DNA of 64,000 nucleotides from the NCBI GenBank assembly GCA_943787365.1, contig CALSMD010000007.1:1-64000 (forward strand), read 5' to 3'. This DNA comes from an uncultured Flavobacteriaceae bacterium. GTDB taxonomy: Bacteria; Bacteroidota; Bacteroidia; Flavobacteriales; Flavobacteriaceae. Shown here in pieces: positions 18,412 through 25,851 of the stretch. How positions within the stretch are numbered: the first letter of the stretch is position 1; every line of letters begins with the position of its first letter. The position numbers and the translations under genes are program-made. The notes below the pieces were generated by a model that saw only the letters and a list, made by a program, of their open reading frames with translations, did not search any database and was not told where the DNA came from.

Positions 18412-18443
18412 AAGCCTTTACAGTAATGTAAGGGCTTTTTTTT
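18412..18443 (+). terminator. terminator after tRNA-Asn
   Basis: The stem AAGCCTTTAC / GTAAGGGCTT (one T-G wobble) has a 6-nt loop and is followed by a run of T residues. Confidence 0.8.
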
Positions 18444-18531
18444 GTGCCTTGATACATTACCTCAAATTTAGTGAAAAAACACAACAACTGTCTCATTACT
18501 GGCAGTAAATAGGCAGTTAAATTTAACCTAT

Positions 18532-18571
18532 TTAGTTAGGATTACAGTTTGTGAAGTTAGGTTAAGGTAGG
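18532..18571 (-). repeat. DUF285-tail junction repeat, copy 1
   Basis: On the minus strand this 40-bp segment is nearly identical to the 3' end of a BspA/DUF285 gene. In the right frame it encodes P-x-PNFTNCNPN-stop, here with a stop inside (LP*PNF). It starts 2 bp after the stop of the 98-residue MORN-type gene. Copies 2 and 3 lie at 18871-18911 and 20277-20305, each directly after a secreted-protein gene and directly before the ATG of the next one. This copy is the last and has no following gene. Confidence 0.85.
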
Positions 18572-18573
18572 AG

Positions 18574-18870
18574 TTAATTGTCAATTAACACCCCATCTTT
18601 GTAATTCTTGATTTCTTTTATTTCTCCACTTTCATAATATTCTATATATTCTCCTTGTACTTTCCCATCTACCCATTTTGATTTCTTTTGAACCTCTCCA
18701 CTTTTAAAATACCAAAAATATTCTCCTTGTAATTTCCCATCTATATAGTTTCCTTTCTTCCTAACCTCTCCACTTTTATAATACTTTATTACTAAACCTT
18801 GTTTATTATCTTCTTGCCCAAAAGAGCTTAAAGAAACAAGTAATGCGGAGAGTAAGAGTAGTTTTTTCAT
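18574..18870 (-). CDS. secreted MORN-variant repeat protein (YwqK-like)
   Basis: A signal peptide of about 18 residues (MKKLLLLSALLVSLSSFGQ) is followed by three repeats of the form YY-x-SGE-x-K-K-x-x-Y-x-DGK-x-xGEY, the MORN-variant seen in YwqK-family proteins. Such repeats usually act as binding or structural modules, and some members are annotated as antitoxins, but no toxin gene is adjacent. The first 26 bp of the gene (encoding MKKLLLLSA) are nearly identical to the starts of the genes beginning at 20276 and 20958. Copies of the DUF285-tail repeat flank the gene on both sides, so it looks like one cassette in a series. Confidence 0.8.
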   Translation of the reverse strand: MKKLLLLSALLVSLSSFGQEDNKQGLVIKYYKSGEVRKKGNYIDGKLQGEYFWYFKSGEVQKKSKWVDGKVQGEYIEYYESGEIKEIKNYKDGVLIDN

Positions 18871-18970
18871 TTAGTTAAGGATTACAGTTTGTGAAGTTAG
18901 GTTGAGGTAGTGTCCATTGGGGGGTGTTTGTGCTAAATGACATTGTCTACATTCCATCCACTTAAATCAT
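18871..18970 (-). pseudogene. C-terminal remnant of a BspA/DUF285 repeat protein (contains junction repeat copy 2)
   Basis: Directly after the stop of the 276-residue gene the minus strand encodes NDLSGWNVDNV, the core of a DUF285 repeat. After a frameshift it continues as [21 protein letters not shown] and a stop, the C-terminal end of such proteins. The intact 631-residue paralogue at 26930-28825 ends in [12 protein letters not shown] at the same place. No start and only one repeat are left, so this is a decayed tail. Its last ~40 bp are the junction repeat that precedes the 98-residue gene. Confidence 0.8.
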
Positions 18971-18972
18971 TA

Positions 18973-19803
18973 TTAGGGTGCTGTGTAGCTAATTACATTC
19001 CCATAAAAATACTCTTCATTACCTTCAGTTTGACTACCAGTCATAGCAAATACCCTGTAATAATAAGTTGTCCCAGAATTTAAACCACCAGCAATATTGA
19101 AAGAAAGTAAATCTCCTATCGACCCTAAGTTTTGGCTAAAAACCTGAGAATCAGGAACAGTAGGAGTCTGCGTAACAGAGCTGTGGACAAAACCATACCA
19201 ATTTATCTGAGGAGCTGTACAGTTTTCAGAAAATGTAATTATTCCGTTAAGTGTACCCGCCCCGTTACCTAACCCAGTAGGCTCAAGTGTCTCTAACTGA
19301 ATTTGGCAAGTCCCAGTATAATTAACCACCCAACTATTTGTTGATGGATTCCAAATCAGAGTATCTCCATAATTTATCCCATCTGGTAAATTAGAGCCAC
19401 CACCAGAACCAGAACTTTCAGCATATAATGCATAAGGTACGCTAAGAAATTGTGTAGTTCCCAAAGCCGTATATCCGCTACCAGTGTTTAGTTCGATACC
19501 TAAAAAATAATTTCCAATTGACCAGTCCAGCTCTGAAAATATACCATTAGAAGCTGTACCTTGTCCAATTACAAGTGATACTTGTCCCAAATCATCTGTA
19601 GGGACATAGTGTTCTTCTACATAAAGAGGGATAGCTGTTTGTGAGCCTTGAATAATATTAAATTTAAAATATACATTCTGATTCACTACCAAGTCGCCAC
19701 TTGCATTTCTTACAGTGGCTTGGTAATTAAATCCCTGAGGAGCTTGAGCGTTAATGCTTAATGATAATAATAAAAGAGTTAAACTGAGTAAATACTTTTT
19801 CAT
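18973..19803 (-). CDS. secreted protein with [11 protein letters not shown]-domain, probably shortened
   Basis: A signal peptide (about 1-19, ending SINAQ) is followed by the [24 protein letters not shown] domain (about 20-130), common in secreted proteins of Bacteroidota with T9SS, and then a fibronectin-like stretch ending TTYYYRVFAMTGSQ. The first ~130 residues closely match the 631-residue protein encoded at 26930, but here the protein stops at 276 residues and DUF285 repeat remains follow the stop. It was therefore probably longer once. Its ATG overlaps the stop of the T9SS-sorting gene upstream (ATGA), the same coupling as in the second copy of the pair. Confidence 0.75.
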   Translation of the reverse strand: MKKYLLSLTLLLLSLSINAQAPQGFNYQATVRNASGDLVVNQNVYFKFNIIQGSQTAIPLYVEEHYVPTDDLGQVSLVIGQGTASNGIFSELDWSIGNYFLGIELNTGSGYTALGTTQFLSVPYALYAESSGSGGGSNLPDGINYGDTLIWNPSTNSWVVNYTGTCQIQLETLEPTGLGNGAGTLNGIITFSENCTAPQINWYGFVHSSVTQTPTVPDSQVFSQNLGSIGDLLSFNIAGGLNSGTTYYYRVFAMTGSQTEGNEEYFYGNVISYTAP

Positions 19804-20276
19804 TGCTTAATAATTTTATATGAATTGATTTTATTGTCTTCTGTGGTTACATTAATAAGATAAGTTCCTGTGGGATAGCTTTCTATATTGATAGGTTCTT
19901 GTTTGCCAACTTCTTTTTGTAGTAAAACTTTACCAGTTAAATCAGAAATAAATACTTTGAAAGAAATACTATCAGGGTGGGTTACAAAAATTACCTCTTT
20001 GGTAGGATTTGGATATATCTTAACTGTAAGTTTTGTGGATGGGGACTCAATACTAAGAGCCTCAAGATTAAGAGAAGGATAATACCCATTTCCTAATTGA
20101 ATACTACCTTCTTCATTGGTCATAGCACCGACTATAATTTCTCCTACTGTGTAGCTCAACTTATGTGAGTTGTTATACTCATTACCACCTAAAGGGCTAA
20201 TTACTTGCTTAGAAATTGTCTGAGCAGACACAAACCCAAAGATTAATAAAGCGGAGAGTAAGAGTAGTTTTTTCAT
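19800..20276 (-). CDS. secreted protein with T9SS type A sorting signal
   Basis: The 158-residue product has a signal peptide (about 1-18, ending FVSAQ), a short middle part (SYTVGEIIVGAMTNEEGSIQLGNGYYPS) and a C-terminal T9SS signal of about 80 residues with the YPNPT start, the DLTGKVLL strand and the IKQ end. It would cross the outer membrane by the Por secretion system. A close paralogue is encoded at 26462-26917 on the other strand, where the reading frame is broken just before the last residues. The start is preceded immediately by junction repeat copy 3, and the next gene overlaps the stop by ATGA. Confidence 0.85.
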   Translation of the reverse strand: MKKLLLLSALLIFGFVSAQTISKQVISPLGGNEYNNSHKLSYTVGEIIVGAMTNEEGSIQLGNGYYPSLNLEALSIESPSTKLTVKIYPNPTKEVIFVTHPDSISFKVFISDLTGKVLLQKEVGKQEPINIESYPTGTYLINVTTEDNKINSYKIIKQ

Positions 20277-20305
20277 TTAGTTAGGATTACAGTTTGTGAA
20301 GTTAG
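20277..20305 (-). repeat. DUF285-tail junction repeat, copy 3
   Basis: CTAACTTCACAAACTGTAAT followed by CCTAACTAA lies exactly between the stop of the 218-residue lipoprotein gene, whose stop codon it shares, and the ATG of the T9SS-sorting gene. It matches copies 1 and 2 over 29 bp. Confidence 0.85.
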
Positions 20306-20958
20306 TCTATTCTGAATGCTTCAAAAGAAATACTTATTGGGACAGGAACAACAAGTTCAGTATTATTAAAGTTGCTCGTGTCGTTATAATACAATACCCC
20401 ATTATAAGAGCCCTTTACTGTTGCGCCATCGTATACATTAAAAGAAGAAGGAGAAGTTCCTAAATCAGTAATATTAATATCAGTAATTAAATTTAACAAA
20501 CCATTTTGGGAAGCTTCAGAAACATTCATAGGATTATTTTCAACATAAAATTGATTACTGCTTAAGTTAATATTATTTAAATTTTCGTAATCTTGAAGAA
20601 AGGGCGTATCCCGAAATACAATCCTACCTTGATTATTCCCAAGTTGTGGATTATCAATAATTAAACCTACGTGTAAATATTGTCCCGAAATATAAGTGTC
20701 GCAAGTAATATCCTCAATTCTGCAAGTAATATCCAAAGTTCCATTGAAATAAGATGCTTGTGCACGATTTAAAAAGCAAGAACTCCCAACTTGTTCTATA
20801 ATACTAATTGAATTTCCTTCAACTCTATGTGTCTCACCTCCAAAAATAATTTCGAAAAAATAATTATTACCTCCATTCAAATTATCATCATTACCCTCAC
20901 TATCACTTGAACAAGAGAAGATTAACAAAGCGGTGAGTAAGAGTAGTTTTTTTTTCAT
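20302..20958 (-). CDS. hypothetical lipoprotein
   Basis: A short signal peptide ends in the lipobox IFSCSS (Cys16), followed by an acidic linker (SDSEGNDDNLNGG), so the mature protein is a lipoprotein, probably at the outer membrane. The remaining ~185 residues are beta-rich with paired cysteines (CRIEDITCDTY) and no recognised family. The start of the gene shares the A/T-rich ATGAAAAAA...CTACTCTTACTC sequence with the two downstream secreted-protein genes on this strand. Its stop codon is part of junction repeat copy 3, which suggests its 3' end was fused to that repeat by recombination. Confidence 0.75.
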   Translation of the reverse strand: MKKKLLLLTALLIFSCSSDSEGNDDNLNGGNNYFFEIIFGGETHRVEGNSISIIEQVGSSCFLNRAQASYFNGTLDITCRIEDITCDTYISGQYLHVGLIIDNPQLGNNQGRIVFRDTPFLQDYENLNNINLSSNQFYVENNPMNVSEASQNGLLNLITDINITDLGTSPSSFNVYDGATVKGSYNGVLYYNDTSNFNNTELVVPVPISISFEAFRID

Positions 20959-21325
20959 AGTGTTTAATTTTTAAGTGCAACTAAAGTACAAAAAAAATAC
21001 ACATTGTTAATTCCAAGTGTAGTACTTGTTAGCGCAGTAGCTTTGGAACAAAGCGTGTTGAGAAAAGGGCTAAAAGTGAAAAGAACAGAAATGTCTGTCA
21101 AATGTCTGTCAGTTTTTAGTAAATTTGGACTGTTCTTAAGTATTTAAAATTAAGTGAAGCATCAATCTCTAAGAAGCTAATCAAAAAAAGGGGATGTAGC
21201 TCAGTTGGCTAGAGCGCTTGACTGGCAGTCAAGAGGTCGTTAAACAGTATTGTGTATGCTACTAATTGATTAACAGGTATTTAGAAATAACTATTTAATA
21301 GTTGTTTAACTAAAGTGCCATATAA
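20959..21325. other. non-coding region upstream of the recombinase
   Basis: No gene is seen in this stretch. It holds a 10-bp direct repeat ATGTCTGTCA (21091-21100 and 21102-21111), the truncated tRNA-Ala (21190-21240) and a small AT-rich palindrome near 21287. The direct repeat is a candidate arm-type site for the adjacent tyrosine recombinase, but this is a guess from position only. Confidence 0.5.
21190..21240 (+). pseudogene. 5' fragment of tRNA-Ala (GGC)
   Basis: The sequence has a normal acceptor 5' strand (GGGGATG), D-arm (AGCTCAGTTGGCTAGAGC) and anticodon arm CTTGA-CTGGCAG-TCAAG (anticodon GGC), then AGGTCGT. After this the T-arm and 3' acceptor strand are replaced by unrelated sequence (TAAACAGTATTG). 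The break is where an integrating element recombining at a tRNA gene would join. The missing 3' half was not found in the window. Confidence 0.8.
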
Positions 21326-22384
21326 ATGCCAAAAAGCAGTCTATCTTACCCCAAAGTTTGTAAACATAGAGACGGTCGATACTATGTAGATTTTAATCTC
21401 AATTCTAAGCGTTATCGGTTATTTAGTGGTAAGCGTATTAATTCTTCTCTTTATCCCAATTCGTATCCGTCAAAACTAAGACGAAATAAAGCTATATTAC
21501 TTGCTAAAGAGGTTTATGATTATTTAGTTTCAAATAATTATTCATTTACTAAGCCTCTTAGTTCAATAGAGTTATTTGACTTTATAATTAATTCTAAACT
21601 TAATGAACCCTTATCAAAGTCATACAAAAAGACACTATCTAAGATGGTAAGACATTTAAGGGATGAACTCATAACAAAAGGTCATATATCAAAACAATTC
21701 ATAAATAATATTCCATTAAAATACAGTAATAATACGTCATATAATACAACAAGAAGACACTTAAATGTCTTGGTAAATTATCTCTATGAAAATGGGTTTA
21801 AGATTGAGAAATCAAGCCTTAAGACACGCAAACAAAATGAGAAGTTACACAAGCCCATAAATAATGTTAAAGCACTCTTAGATGAGGTGTATATGCACAA
21901 TAAGAACCTGCATCTGTGCTGTTTATTAATCTACTGCTGTTTGCTTAGACCTCACCAAGAAATTAGACGGTTAAAATGGAGTGATTTTAGTGATGACTTA
22001 TCCACTATTAGTCTTTCAGGAAACAAAGTAAAATCTAAGCGTAACAGAATAGTTCCTGTGCCTATTTACATAAGAGAATTGCTTGTTAAAGGTCAACCTC
22101 AACACAATATATTTACAGGTGCTACAAGACCATTAAATGAAGACTATTTTAAGACACTTTGGGGGCGTTTTAAGAGGGTTTCAAAACTGCTTGAACAAGA
22201 CCAAACACTCTACTCATTTAGACACACAGGAGCTATAGAAATCTTTAAAAGAACTGGTTCAATAACCAAGCTACAAAAGGCTATGGGGCATTCGTCTATT
22301 AATGTATCTCTGACTTATTTACGTGGCTTAGAAATAGCAGAATTAAAGGAAGAAGATATGCCTATGGTTTACTCCTCTGAATAA
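21326..22384 (+). CDS. tyrosine recombinase / integrase
   Basis: The 352-residue protein has an N-terminal arm/SAM-like domain (about 1-170) and a C-terminal catalytic domain with Arg208 (LLRPHQEIRRLKW), Lys in the KVKSKRNR hairpin, Arg299 in YSFRH, His322 (MGHSSINV) and the nucleophile Tyr331 (SLTYLRG). The first His of the H-x-x-R box is Tyr296, a change seen in other integrases of Bacteroidota. It begins 85 bp after a truncated tRNA-Ala, the usual place for an element integrase. Its last ~22 codons recur as detached remnants at 23338-23406 and 28822-28890. Its stop overlaps by 16 bp the end of a gene on the opposite strand. Confidence 0.93.
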   Translation: MPKSSLSYPKVCKHRDGRYYVDFNLNSKRYRLFSGKRINSSLYPNSYPSKLRRNKAILLAKEVYDYLVSNNYSFTKPLSSIELFDFIINSKLNEPLSKSYKKTLSKMVRHLRDELITKGHISKQFINNIPLKYSNNTSYNTTRRHLNVLVNYLYENGFKIEKSSLKTRKQNEKLHKPINNVKALLDEVYMHNKNLHLCCLLIYCCLLRPHQEIRRLKWSDFSDDLSTISLSGNKVKSKRNRIVPVPIYIRELLVKGQPQHNIFTGATRPLNEDYFKTLWGRFKRVSKLLEQDQTLYSFRHTGAIEIFKRTGSITKLQKAMGHSSINVSLTYLRGLEIAELKEEDMPMVYSSE

Positions 22385-23295
22385 TTAGTAAGCCATCTAA
22401 AAGTGTTTAAAACAAAATTTTTCCAGTCGTATCCTTCAGTATTCATTCCAGCATACATTTTAGTTCCATCATCCATATTGAAAACCATTGCAGTAAAACC
22501 ATTTGAATCGCCAAAAGCAGCAATTTTTCCAGAGCCATACACGCCTGCTAATCCTTGAGAATTTCCCTTTCCTTCTGGTCCTATGCCTGTAGAGTGTTTC
22601 ACATTAAATGAACTTTCATCAAGTTTTAGTATATTTTCATATTTAGAGCCTAAAAGAGCACTACCTCCAAATGAAACTAATTTTTCTACTTTATACTTTC
22701 CGTTTACAATAGGGTGATTCGTGTTCAAGTTTTTGTTTTCAAATTTTATCATTCCTGGACCGTATTTACTTTCGTAATTAATTGTATCTACAGTTGTTCC
22801 AATAGATGACTCAATGTCAAATTTTCGTAATAATGGGTTTATGGCCTGGTCAAATGGGGCGTGTTCGCTGAAGGCCAAAAGTGAGCCTCCATCAGTTACC
22901 CAGTTTTGTAATTCATCAAGCTCATTTTCAGAAAAAGTGTTTTTATCTGCTGCTGAGTTTTCAGTAGCAAAATCAAACGGTAATGCCGTAATAACGACTA
23001 GAACGCTGGCTTGACTTAAACTTGATTTAGAAAACTCTTTATCAAGGAATGATACTCTGTATCCATCATTTATCAATAAGTCCACAAGAGGCTTTATTAA
23101 ATGAGATTGTATAAAAAAGTTTTTGTGAGTTGAGTCAAACATAATTAACGGCCCATCATTAATTTCAAATGTAGGGTCTTCAACCTCTAAATTGACATTA
23201 GTGTCATTGTACATAGGCCATTTGTAAGGGTAATTTTGTTCCTGCCCAAAAGATAGAAGTGGAACAAATAACAATAGCAGAATTAGTTTTTTCAT
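22369..23295 (-). CDS. secreted DUF4350 / GATase1-like protein
   Basis: From the preferred start (MKKLILLLLFVPLLSFGQEQ) there is a signal peptide of about 18 residues and then ~290 residues with alternating strands and helices: GPLIMFDSTHKNFF, VLVVITALPFDF, ELDELQNWVTDGGSLLAFSEHAPFD and GKIAAFGDSNGF. This pattern fits the DUF4350/GldG-like glutamine-amidotransferase-fold proteins, without an obvious catalytic Cys. The upstream ATG (39 bp earlier) is less likely because a TATATTTG box overlaps it. The 3' end overlaps the integrase by 16 bp, and an integrase-tail remnant lies just upstream of the promoter, so both ends of this cargo gene abut recombinase sequence. Confidence 0.75.
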   Translation of the reverse strand: MKKLILLLLFVPLLSFGQEQNYPYKWPMYNDTNVNLEVEDPTFEINDGPLIMFDSTHKNFFIQSHLIKPLVDLLINDGYRVSFLDKEFSKSSLSQASVLVVITALPFDFATENSAADKNTFSENELDELQNWVTDGGSLLAFSEHAPFDQAINPLLRKFDIESSIGTTVDTINYESKYGPGMIKFENKNLNTNHPIVNGKYKVEKLVSFGGSALLGSKYENILKLDESSFNVKHSTGIGPEGKGNSQGLAGVYGSGKIAAFGDSNGFTAMVFNMDDGTKMYAGMNTEGYDWKNFVLNTFRWLTNYSEE

Positions 23296-23337
23296 AATCC
23301 AAATATAACTGTTATTTTGCAAGTAATATACCAAACC

Positions 23338-23406
23338 GTAAGTTTAACTTATTTACGAGGTCTAGAAAGAGCTGAATTAAAGGAAGAAGATATGCCTGTA
23401 ATATGA
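23338..23406 (+). pseudogene. detached integrase C-terminal tail, remnant B
   Basis: In frame it reads VSLTYLRGLERAELKEEDMP, then VI and a stop, compared with VSLTYLRGLEIAELKEEDMP in the intact integrase. It begins four codons before the nucleophile Tyr codon. Several third-codon positions differ from the intact gene, so it comes from a different integrase allele and is not a fresh duplication. It lies directly upstream of the promoter of the divergent DUF4350-like gene. Confidence 0.85.
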
Positions 23407-23597
23407 GTTAATTTGTTTATAACTATCATAAAATCAATTTTTTAAAATTAAATACATCCTTTAAATTTGTTGTTATGGATGAAGAACTAAAAACAAGCTG
23501 GTCTACAAGCCAATTACAACTATTGTGGCAAAGTTACTAACCACAAATAATATTTTTGTTTGGTAAAATAGTTATATTTGAGTGAATAACATTTTTA

Positions 23598-23855
23598 ATG
23601 AAAATAAATCCATCTAATAAAGAGCTCTACACAGATTCAGGAGCGTTTTTAAAACGTTTACACTGTCCTATTAATGTTATGTGGAAAGATATGAGTGAAA
23701 ATGGATCAAATACAAGGATGTGCTCTGGCTGTGAGAAAACAATACATGACACAGAACATCTCAGTGATGCGGAATTAGAACATTTATTGACAAATGACCC
23801 ACAAGCTTGTTTGAAGATAAATCTAAATCAAGATAACGTTAAAATAATTCATTAA
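23598..23855 (+). CDS. small Cys-motif protein (hypothetical)
   Basis: The 85-residue protein has LKRLHCPINVMWKDM, then MCSGCEKTIHDTEHLSDAELEHLL and a final CLKINL. The spaced cysteines (C-x2-C plus flanking Cys) and the (I/V)HD motif occur in small uncharacterised Bacteroidota proteins and probably bind a metal. No signal peptide is present. A TATATTTG box at 23572-23579 lies 18 bp upstream of the start. Its stop overlaps the next ATG (TAATG), so it is translationally coupled to the zinc-ribbon protein. The function is unknown. Confidence 0.65.
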   Translation: MKINPSNKELYTDSGAFLKRLHCPINVMWKDMSENGSNTRMCSGCEKTIHDTEHLSDAELEHLLTNDPQACLKINLNQDNVKIIH

Positions 23856-24487
23856 TGCTGTTTAAAAAACTCTTAAACATATTTAGAACTAAAACTAATT
23901 CTCATATAAAGAAGGGTGAAATAACTTGTACGGAATGCGGCTTAGTTTATGATAACACGCTTGGATTTTTTAAAAAAGAAGCTAATGAATGTCCTGATTG
24001 TCAGTATATAAAAATACTCACGGACAAGTCTTTTGATGAGATGAGTGATAATCTCAGAGTAATTAAAACGATACGTGGCGAGAGAGCTATTAAAGCAGCT
24101 AAAGACATGGGGTTAAAACTACTTGAATTAAAAGCAGAAGTGAGTGATGAGTTTAAGGTAAAATATAAAAAGCTACAACACAGAAAAACAGGAGAAATTA
24201 TAACAATAGGAGACTTCAGAGAGGGTAATGGATCGGAATGGAAAACATTAGTTAATTGGACCTCAGAAAACCCCTCCAAGTTTTTTAGCCCTTATGCTGC
24301 CTATGTAATACCTAAAGACTTAAAAAAAGGAGAGTGTGTGCTTATAAATGATGTCATAACAAACCATGTCTCAGGAAGGTGGAATCAAGGAGATGTTTAT
24401 AGACTCTCAAAATCTGAGGCTACATGGACTGGTGAAGATTTTTATATAGATGTCAGCTCTTATGCTATTGGGGATTTTATAGGATAA
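23855..24487 (+). CDS. zinc-ribbon hypothetical protein
   Basis: The N-terminal part contains a likely zinc ribbon, CTECGLVYDNTLGF...CPDC (about residues 25-49), and the rest (about 60-210) is a soluble domain of unknown type with GEIITIGDFREG and a C-terminal SSYAIGDFIG. No membrane segment or signal peptide is seen. It overlaps the upstream 85-residue gene by one base, and the next unknown gene follows 24 bp later, so these are probably one operon (five genes to 26124). Nothing in the sequence gives a clear function. Confidence 0.65.
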   Translation: MLFKKLLNIFRTKTNSHIKKGEITCTECGLVYDNTLGFFKKEANECPDCQYIKILTDKSFDEMSDNLRVIKTIRGERAIKAAKDMGLKLLELKAEVSDEFKVKYKKLQHRKTGEIITIGDFREGNGSEWKTLVNWTSENPSKFFSPYAAYVIPKDLKKGECVLINDVITNHVSGRWNQGDVYRLSKSEATWTGEDFYIDVSSYAIGDFIG

Positions 24488-24511
24488 TTTTAAATTAAAA
24501 CTTAATAAAAC

Positions 24512-24913
24512 ATGGGACTATTTAATTTTCTAAAAGCAGGCGGTGAAAGAATAAAGCTTGCAAAAACATTTGCTCTAATATACAGTGAGGAAAAGACATT
24601 GTCTAGCTTGGGAATAGACGAAATGAAGAGTAAAACGCTTGATTTAGTGTATGTTGCAAAAAAAGGAATAGTCGAACGAATGGAGCGCGAACAAATGAGT
24701 ATGATACACAAACTTTCAATTCCAGCAATAACGGGGAGCAGTATAAACACCATAACTATTATGCAAGCATGGAAATTAACAATATCACGTTTGTTAGAGA
24801 TTTCTGAAATGTATGATTTTGAAGATGAAGTAAAACAAATACTTTTTGAGGAACAATTAGAATTGGAAAAGAAGATGGAGAGTATTATCCCCCTAAGTTG
24901 GAAGAATTGGTGA
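24512..24913 (+). CDS. hypothetical helical protein
   Basis: The 133-residue product is predicted almost fully helical and is rich in Glu and Lys (SLGIDEMKSKTLDLVYVAKKG, LFEEQLELEKKMES). There is no signal peptide or membrane segment and no recognised family. It is in the same direction and tightly spaced with its neighbours in the unknown-gene block of the island. Confidence 0.55.
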   Translation: MGLFNFLKAGGERIKLAKTFALIYSEEKTLSSLGIDEMKSKTLDLVYVAKKGIVERMEREQMSMIHKLSIPAITGSSINTITIMQAWKLTISRLLEISEMYDFEDEVKQILFEEQLELEKKMESIIPLSWKNW

Positions 24914-24965
24914 TTTTGTTTTAACAGAAAACATCATTAATTATAACTTAATCAAAACATATAAT

Positions 24966-25808
24966 ATGTCACTTAATTACGATACAATCAAACACATGAA
25001 TTTATTTACTCCAGACGCATTAGCAAACGAGTATATTGAACAGTATGCATATGAGCATGGACAAAAGAAAGCTATTAAAATTATTAGAAAAGTTGAAGAC
25101 TCTGTTAAAGTAAAACATTATTTGAATAGTATAGTACACGATACTTTAAAACCATCTGCAAAAGGACTTGAAACATTAATGAATACCATTAATTATTTCA
25201 TGTTTTCAAAAGAAGAAACACTATGTTTGGGTGGTTTAGCAACATTTGTTTTATGGAGAGATAGATTCATGTCTAAGGAACGTGTTTCCGATGTTTTAGA
25301 ACAAGAAAAAATTGATCATTTGCTGACACCAATCTGTAGCGAATTAATTTATAATTGTTCTGTCAACAAAATTAACCAATCTGATAACTTTTTTCTAAGG
25401 TTTCAAAAAAGAATAATTAGAATCGTAAGAGAGGAAGAAATTAATGATATTTGGAATTCAAATAAAGAAATAAAATCAGGTTCAGTGTCAGTTACAAAAA
25501 CCAAGGATAAGGATAACGTTCCTTCTTCAACATCTTTCTCATTTGCTTCATCACAAATAAATGAAAGCAGAGATTTATTAAAACAAACTATTGAATATAA
25601 GAAAAGTATAGTGCCAGGCAATTTACCTAAAAGTATTAATAAAAAAATAGACTTACTTAAAGATTATTTTGTAAATCTTGAATCAAGTGATAATGTTTCT
25701 GTAAGAGATATAAAAATATTCAAATCAAAACTTGATGAGCTGATTACTGATGTTTATGAAAAAAAAAATAAATGGGGAAAACACAAGAACATAGACTTGC
25801 CATTTTAA
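24966..25808 (+). CDS. hypothetical protein with SSB-like C-terminal tip
   Basis: The 280-residue protein has a helical N-terminal part (about 1-165, including VLEQEKIDHLLTPICSEL), a Ser/Thr/Lys-rich linker (about 170-200) and a helical C-terminal module (about 215-272) ending in IDLPF. The C-terminal module (ESSDNVSVRDIKIFKSKLDE) is a paralogue of the 90-residue protein encoded next. The final DLPF resembles the acidic tip of Bacteroidota single-stranded DNA-binding proteins, which docks repair and replication enzymes. No OB fold is seen, so this is not SSB itself. A DNA-transaction role is inferred only from this tip. Confidence 0.6.
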   Translation: MSLNYDTIKHMNLFTPDALANEYIEQYAYEHGQKKAIKIIRKVEDSVKVKHYLNSIVHDTLKPSAKGLETLMNTINYFMFSKEETLCLGGLATFVLWRDRFMSKERVSDVLEQEKIDHLLTPICSELIYNCSVNKINQSDNFFLRFQKRIIRIVREEEINDIWNSNKEIKSGSVSVTKTKDKDNVPSSTSFSFASSQINESRDLLKQTIEYKKSIVPGNLPKSINKKIDLLKDYFVNLESSDNVSVRDIKIFKSKLDELITDVYEKKNKWGKHKNIDLPF

Positions 25809-25851
25809 ATAAAAATTAACTTAGTTCACGTTTATAATAAATTAAATAATT

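Noticed and set aside
18490..18505. ACTGGCAGT shared with the anticodon loop of the tRNA-Ala fragment as a possible second attachment site
   Set aside because: Only nine bases match and the flanks are unrelated; likely chance.
18519..18535. 13-bp match (TTTAACCTATTTA) to integrase remnant C beside junction repeat copy 1
   Set aside because: The match is short and AT-rich, and the surrounding codons do not continue the integrase sequence.
18574..18870. YwqK-like protein as part of a toxin-antitoxin pair
   Set aside because: It has a signal peptide and no toxin-like gene is next to it; its neighbours are cassette-type secreted proteins.
23473..23538. 21-codon open frame (MDEELKTSWSTSQLQLLWQSY) after integrase remnant B
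   Set aside because: Too short, no ribosome binding or family evidence; may be a decayed gene end.
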